A DNA stretch of 10,839 nt from Marinosulfonomonas sp. (GCA_019090845.1 JAHRVD010000232.1:1-10839); one strand, 5' to 3'; shown: positions 1 through 7,002, numbered from the stretch's first letter. The notes: generated by a model not told the origin, from the letters alone. Translations and numbers: made by a program.

Positions 1-618
1 CTTTGCGTGATGGGGCTTTACGCGATTGGCGCGATATTTTTTGGGGTTCGGATTGCCCTGCTAGGCTGGATTGGAGCGGCGCTGTCGCTGGCAACGGTTC
101 TGACGACTTCGATGATCTATGCCCAGCTAAAGACGGTTCCACGCTGGAACCATTTTTCAACCCCGGTCCTGTTTCTGGTTCTTGCGGTCACAGGCGGTGC
201 ATTGCTGGGTGGCTACGGCGCATTGGCTTTGGTGTTGTTGGTGCTTTCGGGGGGGATTCAACTGCTTTTCTGGCACTTTGGAGACCAAAGATTTTCCGCC
301 CGAGGCTCGTCACTTGGGACAGCTTCGGGGCTTGGATCGATTGGCACGGTTCGCCAGTTTGCATCGCCCCATACCGGGACCAGTTACCTGACCCGCGAAA
401 TGGTGTTCCAGCTTGGCCGAAAGCACCAGAAAACTCTGCGGGTCATTGGTGTCTTATTGATGAGCATCCTGCCTGCGCTGTTGTTATCGACGTATGGCGG
501 TCTTGTTGCGCAGGGCCTTTCCGCAGTCCTGCATCTGTTGGGCGTTCTGACAATCCGCTGGTTGTTTTTTGCCCAGGCAGAACATGTGGTTGGGCTTTAT
601 TACGGCGCTCACAACTAG
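1..618 (+). CDS. dmsC: DmsC-family membrane anchor subunit, 5' end outside window
   Basis: This is the 3' part of an integral membrane anchor subunit of a DMSO-reductase-type molybdoenzyme. In that family the subunit holds the catalytic and Fe-S subunits at the membrane and oxidises quinol. The reading frame is open from the first base to TAG at 616-618, giving about 205 residues against a usual 280-300, so the N-terminal third is missing. The best evidence is the segment TVPRWNHFSTPVLF followed by a GGALLGGYGA helix, which lines up with TVPTWYSIWTPMGFF...GGPLLGY of E. coli DmsC as I recall it. The C-terminal helix ending HVVGLYYGAHN matches the family's GRGVFYGLHM end. Several hydrophobic helices are visible, separated by a polar loop of roughly 60 residues (FGDQRFSARG to RKHQKTL). 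The DmsA- and DmsB-like partners would lie to the left. The substrate of the complex cannot be told from the anchor alone. Confidence 0.85.
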   Translation, partial: LCVMGLYAIGAIFFGVRIALLGWIGAALSLATVLTTSMIYAQLKTVPRWNHFSTPVLFLVLAVTGGALLGGYGALALVLLVLSGGIQLLFWHFGDQRFSARGSSLGTASGLGSIGTVRQFASPHTGTSYLTREMVFQLGRKHQKTLRVIGVLLMSILPALLLSTYGGLVAQGLSAVLHLLGVLTIRWLFFAQAEHVVGLYYGAHN

Positions 619-1082
619 GGGCTGATGGCCAACCATATTGAAGCCTTCTAACTGACGGGCGCGGCAGAGCCACAGCAAGGCCGCACGACTGAATTCACCT
701 TTCGCTGCCGACAATATGATTCGCTTGCACTTGATCGGGTTCGTTATCCCGTTGCAAGCATTTGCGGCAGACCTGCCAACAAACACCAAATGTTGTGAAA
801 TCCCGTCAAGCGTGACGTCGCGTGGATCGATAATTTGCAGCGGTAATTCGCGCAGCGTCGGCGGGTGTCTGCCTGTTACGGCGGATTTTTGCCAAGCAGC
901 AGCGATAAACCGCGCTGACACGTCCTGCACAGAATTTAGACAAAATTCCACCTTATTTTAACATTTATTGTTTCCTGTAGTTCAACAAACGCTTGTCGAA
1001 CTTCGCCACCACGCAGGGCCGACTAGGGTCCAAACGCAAAAGACTCGCCGCCACCGGCGACAGGAAATTGGGACACAACAGA
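619..1082. other. Intergenic region, no convincing gene
   Basis: These 464 bases separate the anchor gene from the first beta-helix gene. No clear intrinsic terminator follows the anchor gene: GCGGC at 661-665 can pair with GCCGC at 680-684, but no T-run follows. A second imperfect hairpin lies near 726-760 (CTTGCA...CGGG/CCCG...TGCAAG). On the minus strand a GTG-started frame runs from 951 back into the anchor gene. Its first 110 codons look vaguely protein-like, but I recognise no family, and it overlaps the anchor gene by 135 bases. A small plus-strand frame at 716-961 has no recognisable homology or ribosome site. The end of the region is AT-rich and holds a possible promoter at 937-964. 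Confidence 0.6.
937..964 (+). promoter_or_regulatory. Possible promoter for the first beta-helix gene
   Basis: TAGACA at 937-942 matches five of six bases of the sigma-70 -35 consensus. It is followed after 16 bases by TAACAT at 959-964, which matches four of six bases of the -10 consensus. The segment is AT-rich compared with its surroundings and lies about 120 bases ahead of the chosen start codon. The eight bases TTAGACAA (936-943) recur at 4656-4663 ahead of the second beta-helix gene. This is a match by eye only. Confidence 0.3.
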
Positions 1083-2789
1083 ATGGCCACGACCACGCTT
1101 TACACATCCTATAGCCAGCACGCCAACGCGACCATAACTGTTACGACCAACGCGGAACTCAATGCCGCCCTTGCGCAGCTTGACACGGGCGGCGGCGGCA
1201 CGATTTTGCTGGATGGAAACGGCGGGCCGTTTACCATATCCGGGTCCAATATCGGCGATGCAAATAATCCAATCCTGATCAAGGCACTGGATCCGTCCAA
1301 CCTGCCAACGGTCGAGTCGATTGACCTTCAGAACGCGTCACACATCGCAATGACCGAGCTTCACGTTGACAGTTCCGGCAGCGCGGCGTCGACCGGCCAT
1401 GATATTATAATCAACGGTTCTGACAACATCGAGCTTGTCGGCAACACAATGACCAGCGTGGCGGACGGCTATCTGAGCGAGGCCGGCACTTCTACACGTG
1501 GTGCCGATCTTGCCTACATTCGCGGCAGCCAAGACATCACGTTTTCAAATAATTACATCGCAGATTACTGCAAAGGTGTGACCTTTCGCGATGTGAACGG
1601 GTTTGATTTTTCAAACAACGAAATGGTCGGAATTCAGTTCGACGGGTTGCACGGTACGGGTTGGCAAAACGCCACTATTTCCAACAATTATATGCACGAT
1701 TTCTATGGCTCCACCCAGACACTGAACCATTCCGATTTCATTCAGGTTTATTCAACCAACGCCACTTTGGTTACTTCGAATGTAACCATTAGCGGGAACA
1801 TCCTGGATAGCGGCGATGGCGCTGCATATCAGGGCATTTTCATCACCAGCCAGACGTTTGGCAACTCTGGCCCAAGCGGACAATACTACCAGGACATCCA
1901 GATTTTCGATAACCTTGTTCACACCGGAAAGTGGAACGGGATTGTTGTCGGATCAACAATGGGTGCTGAAATTTACGACAACAGCGTGTTGTTGAGCGCC
2001 AATAGTTATGCCCAGTCCAGCCCGACTTCCAGCTGGACGCAGGGAGAGCCATGGATCAAGACAACGAACACACCTGACGCTCAGGTTTACGACAATATCG
2101 CCAGCAAGATCACGGTTTCCAACGGCGATGTCAGCAGCCAGAATTACCTGATTTCCTTCAGCGATCCGACTTCGACCGCATATTTCGCCAACCATTTCAC
2201 AAATCTCGACGGCAGCGGAGATCTGACACTGGATGACATGAGTCTTCTGGCTTCAAGCTCGCTCTACGGAACTTACGGTTCCTATTACAGCACCGTCGGA
2301 GGCACGTGGGATGCCGGCGCGTCTCAACCGACTGCTCCGACCGGAGGTTCCACTTCGCCAACACCAACACCAACGCCGACGCCGACACCTCCACCAACGA
2401 CCACACCGGACGATACAACGACCATACCAGATGACGCGACAACCACGCCGGACGATACAACAACACCGCCGGATGACACGACGACAACACCCGACGATAC
2501 GACAACCACAACACCTGACACCACAACGACGGATACGACCACGACTGATGCCGACAGTGAAGATTTGGTCGAGGTCTTTAACAAGTCGGTTGGCTTGCTG
2601 AAAGCGAAGTTCACCCAAAAGGGCAATCAGAAAAACCTGAAAGATGATGACCAGAATAGCTGGTCAAATGACATCAAATTCCGCGCATTGATCGAGTCGA
2701 TGCAAATCGTTGATGAAAACGCGGTCACAGCTGCACAAAATGCGGATGATGATGAAGAAAATGCTATTGAAATATCGCTGATTATGTAG
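1083..2789 (+). CDS. Parallel beta-helix protein with Thr/Pro/Asp linker, non-Sec secreted candidate
   Basis: This 568-residue protein probably binds or modifies an extracellular polysaccharide, as lyases and epimerases with this fold do; the reaction is not known. Residues about 15-420 are a right-handed parallel beta-helix, seen as many N-N-x-I/M turns (NNYIADYC, NNEMVGIQF, NNYMHDF, GNILDSG, DNLVHTG). Within it DGLHG (187-191) is followed by NHSDFIQVYS (215-224), a motif pair shared with the second beta-helix protein here. Residues 424-488 are a TPTPTP tract and TPDDTTT-like repeats, a likely flexible linker. Residues 489-568 form a charged, acidic C-terminal domain ending IEISLIM. There is no Sec signal peptide and no RTX nonapeptide array. 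The uncleaved N-terminus and the acidic tail with hydrophobic last residues fit type I secretion, but that is inference. ATG at 1083 has GGGA nine bases ahead. An in-frame TTG at 993 would add 30 basic residues but lacks a ribosome site. Confidence 0.8.
   Translation: MATTTLYTSYSQHANATITVTTNAELNAALAQLDTGGGGTILLDGNGGPFTISGSNIGDANNPILIKALDPSNLPTVESIDLQNASHIAMTELHVDSSGSAASTGHDIIINGSDNIELVGNTMTSVADGYLSEAGTSTRGADLAYIRGSQDITFSNNYIADYCKGVTFRDVNGFDFSNNEMVGIQFDGLHGTGWQNATISNNYMHDFYGSTQTLNHSDFIQVYSTNATLVTSNVTISGNILDSGDGAAYQGIFITSQTFGNSGPSGQYYQDIQIFDNLVHTGKWNGIVVGSTMGAEIYDNSVLLSANSYAQSSPTSSWTQGEPWIKTTNTPDAQVYDNIASKITVSNGDVSSQNYLISFSDPTSTAYFANHFTNLDGSGDLTLDDMSLLASSSLYGTYGSYYSTVGGTWDAGASQPTAPTGGSTSPTPTPTPTPTPPPTTTPDDTTTIPDDATTTPDDTTTPPDDTTTTPDDTTTTTPDTTTTDTTTTDADSEDLVEVFNKSVGLLKAKFTQKGNQKNLKDDDQNSWSNDIKFRALIESMQIVDENAVTAAQNADDDEENAIEISLIM
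2352..2546 (+). repeat. Degenerate coding repeats of a Thr/Pro/Asp linker
   Basis: The stretch first encodes alternating Thr-Pro (ACA/ACG CCA/CCG codons). It then encodes imperfect copies of TPDDTTT, with variants IPDDATT and PPDDTTTT, and ends as Thr runs split by Asp. The copies differ at synonymous positions, so this is an old or selected protein-level repeat rather than a recent DNA duplication. It separates the beta-helix from the C-terminal domain. Confidence 0.85.
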
Positions 2790-2819
2790 CGCTACACCCA
2801 AAAAACACCAAACCTGAAT

Positions 2820-2858
2820 AAGGCGGGCTTAATCCAACAGGAACGTGCCTGCCTTTTT
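2820..2858 (+). terminator. Rho-independent terminator of the first beta-helix gene
   Basis: AAGGCGGGC at 2820-2828 pairs with GCCTGCCTT at 2847-2855 (nine pairs, one of them G-U) around an 18-base loop. The stem runs into a short T-run to 2858. It lies 30 bases after the stop codon and just before the end of the converging gene. On the minus strand the stem is not followed directly by a T-run, so it is best read as serving the plus strand. Confidence 0.7.
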
Positions 2859-2869
2859 AAATTTGAAAA

Positions 2870-4381
2870 CTAGTCAGAACCTTTGTTGCGCGTCAAAGGT
2901 GTTTTGCGCCGAGGCTTGTCTGACGGCTGATCCACGTCGGTTCCATTGCCAAGCGCGTATTCGTCGCCCCCCGCATCATCATCGTCTTCCAGCATCCACA
3001 TTCCGCAACCAAACAGGAACATCATAAAGACATATGTCGAGTTCCAAAGATGCACAGTGGCAATTGCGATAAACAAGCTAAGCAACACAAAAACCAACGC
3101 CAGGCGAAGTTTTTGAGCACGCTCCGAGCCAAGTTTGCAGCGCGTCAATGACAAGATCAACGACACCACTGCAGTCAACAGGAAAACAAACGACGGGATA
3201 CCGTAGCGCATCGTCGTCAGAAGCCAAAAATTGTCGACAGAGGTGGTTCTCATCCAGCCGGGGCGCGCCCAGTTGCCCAAGCCAAGCCCAAACACCGGAT
3301 TTGCCCATACATTTTCCATGCCATAGCGGAAAATCAAAACACGCCAGTAAGCGGTCCCGGCATCAAAGGTCATATAGCTCGCGACAAGCTCAAACGGGGT
3401 CCGGTTGGACGCCAAATCCAGCAGAAGATATCCGCCGATGCAGGCGAACAAAAGCAATCTCCACCTTTCTTGTGTGAAGCGAAATACCCATCCCCAGGCG
3501 ATAAAACCAAATTGAGCAGCCAAACCAAAATAGGCGCCCGACGACAGAGAAAATAAAGTTGCAACGATGGAAACCCAGGCCCGGCGCAGTCCGAATATTT
3601 GCCCGGTCTTTGGGTGGACGCTATAATACAGAAACGAAAATGTTGTAGCTGAAAAGACGCCAAAGAGGATCGGGTGTTCAAAAACAACCTGTGCCCGATA
3701 GACCCCGGCCCTCAGATAGGCCGCCCAGGGATAGGTGTTTCCAAACAGGCCAAAAAACTCGCTATAAAGTCGATAGCCAAAAAATGTTTCGAGTACGACT
3801 GCCGGCAAGGCCAGCAACATAAACACAAACATGACCTTCACAAATCGTTCCATGTCACCAACCGAGCGCACAAGGCAACGACCCGCCAGATATCCACCCA
3901 GTGTTTCAATGAAACCAGCACCTATGTATTCAAACCGACCTACGCCTTCGGTCACCAGCATCGCTATCACGTTCCAGATTGCAAAACATAGGATCGATAC
4001 ATCGACCAGTCTTACCCGGCCGCACTGGCCGCTCAACCACATCGGCACCAGCGGAAACAATGCCAGAAACAAAAATATCCGATAGGGTGTCATGCGCCAT
4101 GATCCGACCGGAATAATGACCGGGATGACAAGAGAGATCAGAAATAAGCTCATCCACACATTGCGCGCAGACAAGGCCTGATTGATCGGGGCCTGATTGA
4201 TCGGGGCCATTGCGACAGAGCGTGGTGCTTGCTTCAATTCTGGCGCGGCTGAGCCCGGGTTTTGGCGTGCGTAGGGGTTTGTATTTTCGCTACGATCCGG
4301 GTTTTTAGGCTTTGCCGACGTCCCGCCGGGAAAACGCGTGTGGCGAATTGCAGATTTGGCGGATGGTTCACTTTTTCGCAC
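2870..4381 (-). CDS. Wzy / O-antigen ligase-like polymerase (membrane)
   Basis: This is a multi-spanning inner-membrane protein of 503 residues resembling the O-antigen ligase / Wzy polymerase superfamily. Members join lipid-linked glycan units on the periplasmic side. About ten to twelve hydrophobic helices run from residue 75 to 464. Family-like features are EHPILFG (235-241), the loop NPVFGLGLGNW (361-371) and DNFWLLTTMRYGIPSF (383-398), which resembles the conserved segment just after the large periplasmic loop in such proteins. Residues 1-70 are hydrophilic, rich in Pro, Asn, Lys and Arg, and contain the doubled APINQ from a 15-base tandem repeat. The C-terminus has an acidic EDDDDAGGDE patch and a basic tail. 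GTG at 4381 has a weak AAGG ahead of it; ATG at 4210 (residue 58) is the main alternative start but has no visible ribosome site. Polymerase and ligase cannot be separated by sequence reading. Beside a flippase, sulfotransferases and a glycosyltransferase, polymerase is the better guess. Confidence 0.8.
   Translation of the reverse strand: MRKSEPSAKSAIRHTRFPGGTSAKPKNPDRSENTNPYARQNPGSAAPELKQAPRSVAMAPINQAPINQALSARNVWMSLFLISLVIPVIIPVGSWRMTPYRIFLFLALFPLVPMWLSGQCGRVRLVDVSILCFAIWNVIAMLVTEGVGRFEYIGAGFIETLGGYLAGRCLVRSVGDMERFVKVMFVFMLLALPAVVLETFFGYRLYSEFFGLFGNTYPWAAYLRAGVYRAQVVFEHPILFGVFSATTFSFLYYSVHPKTGQIFGLRRAWVSIVATLFSLSSGAYFGLAAQFGFIAWGWVFRFTQERWRLLLFACIGGYLLLDLASNRTPFELVASYMTFDAGTAYWRVLIFRYGMENVWANPVFGLGLGNWARPGWMRTTSVDNFWLLTTMRYGIPSFVFLLTAVVSLILSLTRCKLGSERAQKLRLALVFVLLSLFIAIATVHLWNSTYVFMMFLFGCGMWMLEDDDDAGGDEYALGNGTDVDQPSDKPRRKTPLTRNKGSD
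4176..4208. repeat. 15-base tandem duplication inside the Wzy-like gene
   Basis: The unit gcctgattgatcggg occurs twice exactly (4176-4190 and 4191-4205), and the first three bases of a third copy follow (4206-4208). Read on the minus strand it encodes APINQ-APINQ-A in the hydrophilic N-terminal region. Because the unit is a multiple of three, copy changes keep the frame. The copies are identical at DNA level, suggesting a recent duplication. If translation begins at the ATG at 4210, the repeat forms the N-terminus itself. Confidence 0.9.
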
Positions 4382-4656
4382 GTCGCCGCCTTGATCCCAA
4401 TTGTCATTTTCTGGATGCGCAGAGCAATTCTATTACCAGCCTGCCGGATGTTGTCGACATATGTGCCGCGAAAAAACACTAAGCACGGTTCACCCCGCGA
4501 TCAATAGCGGGAAACATTCCTATTTGATTTTCCGCCACATTGGTCGGTTTTACTTCCGGCAGCTCAACAGTATCAGAATATTCGGCTGTCTGTTTCAAAA
4601 GTGTCAAGCTTCTGCGAGATTTGGATTTTCCCGCGAACAACCGGGCCCGATCATGT

Positions 4657-4684
4657 TAGACAATCGGGGCGCCTGTGCTAGTTT
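4657..4684 (+). promoter_or_regulatory. Possible promoter for the second beta-helix gene
   Basis: TAGACA at 4657-4662 (five of six -35 bases) is followed after 16 bases by TAGTTT at 4679-4684, a poor -10 match. The -35-like element lies within TTAGACAA, which is identical to the sequence ahead of the first beta-helix gene. The start codon is about 85 bases further on. Support is limited to the -35 match and the shared octamer. Confidence 0.25.
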
Positions 4685-4756
4685 ATTCGGAATCCGATAT
4701 TCAGGGTATTCTGCTTGGTGATACCAGATAGATGAACACCGTTCGTCGGATGTGTC

Positions 4757-4760
4757 GGAG
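4757..4760 (+). promoter_or_regulatory. Ribosome binding site that sets the start at 4769
   Basis: GGAG lies eight bases ahead of ATG at 4769. The in-frame TTG at 4763 would leave only two bases between the two, so the ATG is preferred. That choice also places a clean signal peptide directly at the N-terminus. Confidence 0.7.
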
Positions 4761-4768
4761 AATTGCAG

Positions 4769-6100
4769 ATGTATTTACACTCAGGCCTGTTAGGCGCGTT
4801 CCTTGCATTGCTGCTTGGCAGCATGTCGTTGGCTGAAACGACCCATTACGTGGCCGCTATCAAAGCAACCCGGTCTGGTGCCAGCGATGGAACTGTTGCC
4901 AACCCATGGCCTTCGCTCAGCGCCGCACTAAAAAGCGGAACCATTCAGGGCGGCGACACCCTGGCCCTGATGGACGGCGACCACGGCGGGCTGAACCTGC
5001 ATAACGTGGCATTCGACAAACGCGTCATTATCGTTTCGCAGAACGAAAAAAATGCGCATGTCGACCGGATTCAGGTGAGCGGGGGCAGCAAAAATCTAAC
5101 GTTCAGGAACCTCAGCGTCTGGCCCAAAATTTCGGGCTCCGGTTCAAAAACCCTAGTTGGCGCCAACTCGGCAAGCACGGATATAACGGTTGAAGGGCTG
5201 ATCGTCGGCAGCGGCCCGGATGCCAACAGGTTCTTAACATGGAATCTGGCAGAATGGCACCAACGTAAGATCAATGGCATTCACCTTAAAGGCCCGCGCG
5301 GTGTCGTGCGCAATAATACGGTTACCGGCATTCGCTTTGGCATTATTACCGCTGGCGTAGATTCACTGGTCGAGCGAAACTGGGTGAACGGTTTCAGCGG
5401 CGACGGGCTGCGCGGCATTGGCGACCGCAATATTTTTCGCGGCAACCGCGTTACCAACTGTATCAAGATCGACAAGAACCATGACGATGGTTTTCAATCA
5501 TGGTCACCCAGGAAGCGAAAAAATGCGTCCATCACCGGTGGAATTATCGAGGGCAATACGATCATCGAATGGACCCAAGCGCCGGGTCACCCGTTGCAAT
5601 GCCGTCTTCAGGGCATCGGGATGTTTGACGGTTTTTTTGACAATTATATCATTCGCAACAACGTGATTTCCGTCAGCGCCTATCATGGCATTGCAGTCTA
5701 TGGTGGGCGCGGTGTGCAGGTGATCAACAACACCGTTGTCAGCAACTCTGGCAAGGCACAAAAAAATCCCTGGATCGGGATTTTTAATCACAAGAACGGC
5801 ACACCCGCGCAGAATATTCTCGTCGCCAACAATCTGGCTATGCTTTATAAAGGCAAACCCAATCGGGCACAGAATACAACCTTCGCCGCCAATTCGATTA
5901 TCAAGTCACCGCTTGGTGCGTTCGCGAATGCGGCCGGTTTTAATTACAGCCCGGTCGCGCGAAGCGGATTTATCGACACTGCAATTAGTGACTATGCGCC
6001 CGGATTTGATATCATGAACCTCAGACGTCCGGCTGGACGCGGGCCTGATCGCGGCGCGATTGAGGTTGGCGCGACCCAGCCGCGCGGCGACCTGAAATGA
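4769..6100 (+). CDS. Sec-secreted parallel beta-helix protein, candidate polysaccharide lyase/epimerase
   Basis: This 443-residue exported protein is likely to act on polysaccharide in the periplasm or outside the cell. Residues 1-22 are a signal peptide with a hydrophobic core (LLGAFLALLLG) and a probable cleavage after SLA before ETTHYVA. The opening of the mature protein, with GASDGTVANPWPSLSAAL and GGDTLALMDGDHGG, is typical of secreted beta-helix lyase-like proteins, where a first coil precedes repeated N-N-x-V/I turns (RNNTVTGI, ERNWVNGF, RGNRVTN, EGNTIIEW, RNNVISV, INNTVVSN). DGLRG (212-216) is followed by NHDDGFQSWS (237-246). The first beta-helix protein has the same two motifs at almost the same spacing, so these residues are the best candidates for a catalytic or metal site. 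No linker or C-terminal extra domain is present. The two sulfotransferases follow in the same direction after a 137-base gap, so co-transcription is possible. Lyase, epimerase, hydrolase and binding roles cannot be separated here. Confidence 0.8.
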   Translation: MYLHSGLLGAFLALLLGSMSLAETTHYVAAIKATRSGASDGTVANPWPSLSAALKSGTIQGGDTLALMDGDHGGLNLHNVAFDKRVIIVSQNEKNAHVDRIQVSGGSKNLTFRNLSVWPKISGSGSKTLVGANSASTDITVEGLIVGSGPDANRFLTWNLAEWHQRKINGIHLKGPRGVVRNNTVTGIRFGIITAGVDSLVERNWVNGFSGDGLRGIGDRNIFRGNRVTNCIKIDKNHDDGFQSWSPRKRKNASITGGIIEGNTIIEWTQAPGHPLQCRLQGIGMFDGFFDNYIIRNNVISVSAYHGIAVYGGRGVQVINNTVVSNSGKAQKNPWIGIFNHKNGTPAQNILVANNLAMLYKGKPNRAQNTTFAANSIIKSPLGAFANAAGFNYSPVARSGFIDTAISDYAPGFDIMNLRRPAGRGPDRGAIEVGATQPRGDLK

Positions 6101-6163
6101 GAACCACTTGATCAAAGCGATGCAAAGACAGACGATGCCAAAAATAACTATTTCAGCACTCAC

Positions 6164-6180
6164 GACGATGCGACATCGTT
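6164..6180 (+). other. Short hairpin between beta-helix and sulfotransferase genes
   Basis: ACGATG (6165-6170) and CATCGT (6174-6179) are perfect inverted arms around the loop CGA, and a G-U pair at 6164/6180 can extend the stem. It lies in the 137-base gap ahead of the first sulfotransferase. No T-run follows, so it is not a standard terminator. It could be an RNA processing or stability element, or a small operator, or chance. Confidence 0.45.
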
Positions 6181-6237
6181 CAACGCCTGTTAGCAGAGCA
6201 AGCAAAGCCGCCCCGTGTTTCCAGGAGACAGTCTAAT

Positions 6238-7002
6238 ATGCCAATTCTCCGCAGTGGCGCCCAGTTGATCTATTACGCCCATGTTCCAAAATGTGCAGGA
6301 ACTGCCGTTGAAGAATACCTGACGGCTAGGTTCGGAACGCTTGCGTTTCACAACAAACGCTACTTGTCACAACCACAACCGGAACGCTGGTGTCGATCAT
6401 CTCCGCAGCATATTGATCTGAACTCTTTAAACCGGCTGTTCCCGGACGATTTTTTCGATTTTAGTTTTGCTGTCGTCCGCCATCCGGTTGATCGGATCGT
6501 CAGCGCGTGGCATTTTCAACTGGAAGTCGAAAGAACCGTGCCTCAGGGGCTGACATTCGGTGAATGGCTTCACGATCTGGAAGATATCCACACCGATCAG
6601 CCATTTGCCTTTGACAACCACACCCGCCCGATGAACGATATTGTCCCGCAAGGTGCCAAGACATTCCACCTCGAACACGGGCTAGAACCGATTGTCCCAT
6701 GGCTGGATGAGGTGACCGGCGAGAAGGCTGGCCCACGTGCAATAGGCGAAACAAACCGCCGGGGTGGAAAGGCAGCGCCCGGATCGGGCAAGATTTCACC
6801 CAGCCCGACAGAGATCGCTCAGATCGCACAGTTGTATAGCGTGGATTTTGAACGCTTTGGCTACCAACCGGACAAAAAGGAACCGCTGGGGAAAAAGAAT
6901 ACGGCCAACAATTCACCAAAGCCCGAAGGTCAGAAACAAGGCTGGCTTGCCGGGTTGTTTGGCCGTGCCACCCTAGGACCAAAGCGGTCCACCGGCAGAT
7001 GA
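6238..7002 (+). CDS. Sulfotransferase, family 2 type (PAPS-dependent)
   Basis: This 254-residue enzyme should move a sulfate group from PAPS to an acceptor, here most likely a sugar of the polysaccharide made by this locus. The 5'-phosphosulfate loop is HVPKCAGTAVEEYL (H15, P17, K18, G21, T22). The 3'-phosphate site is FAVVRHPVDRIVSAW (R81, D85, R86, S89), spaced as in the Sulfotransfer_2 family. FDNHTRPM (125-132) and the FHLEHGLEPIVPWLDEV segment are also family-like. There is no signal peptide, so it acts in the cytoplasm. The last 40 residues, after FGYQPDKK, form a polar, lysine-rich tail containing GWLAGLFGRA, which could be an amphipathic membrane-contact helix; that is a guess. AGGAG at 6223-6227 supports the ATG. 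The stop overlaps the next gene's start (ATGA), implying translational coupling. Confidence 0.88.
   Translation: MPILRSGAQLIYYAHVPKCAGTAVEEYLTARFGTLAFHNKRYLSQPQPERWCRSSPQHIDLNSLNRLFPDDFFDFSFAVVRHPVDRIVSAWHFQLEVERTVPQGLTFGEWLHDLEDIHTDQPFAFDNHTRPMNDIVPQGAKTFHLEHGLEPIVPWLDEVTGEKAGPRAIGETNRRGGKAAPGSGKISPSPTEIAQIAQLYSVDFERFGYQPDKKEPLGKKNTANNSPKPEGQKQGWLAGLFGRATLGPKRSTGR

Larger units (their letters stand above)
4382..4768. other. Divergent intergenic region
   Basis: This 387-base region lies between the Wzy-like gene (leftward) and the second beta-helix gene (rightward) and should hold promoters for both. Visible elements are a small inverted repeat CCCGC/GCGGC-like arm pair at 4494-4511 (CCCGC, eight-base loop, GCGGG), the palindrome ACATATGT near 4457, and a possible rightward promoter at 4657-4684. 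Short open frames on the plus strand (4262-4507, 4401-4721) have no ribosome site or recognisable protein features and are taken as chance. Confidence 0.6.

Noticed and set aside
3..641. Plus-strand frame of 212 codons beside the anchor gene
   Set aside because: It is out of frame with the DmsC-like sequence and has many Trp, Cys and Arg residues typical of a shadow frame.
993..1082. Earlier TTG start for the first beta-helix gene
   Set aside because: No ribosome site precedes it. The added 30 residues are basic and unlike an export signal, and the beta-helix-like sequence starts after the ATG at 1083.
2253..2626. Minus-strand frames rich in Val/Ser or Arg/Cys
   Set aside because: They are the reverse reading of the Thr/Pro/Asp linker repeats, and the low complexity comes from those codons.
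1083..2789. RTX calcium-binding repeats in the first beta-helix protein
   Set aside because: Gly-rich spots such as DTGGGG and GSGDLTLDD occur, but no tandem GGxGxDxxx array is present.
4262..4721. Small plus-strand frames in the Wzy/beta-helix gap
   Set aside because: They have no ribosome site, overlap the Wzy-like start or the promoter region, and show no protein-like pattern.
4346..4770. Repeated gaattgcagat at about 4345 and 4760
   Set aside because: It is a single 11-base match, one copy inside a coding region and the other at a start codon, with no further similarity around it. Chance is likely.
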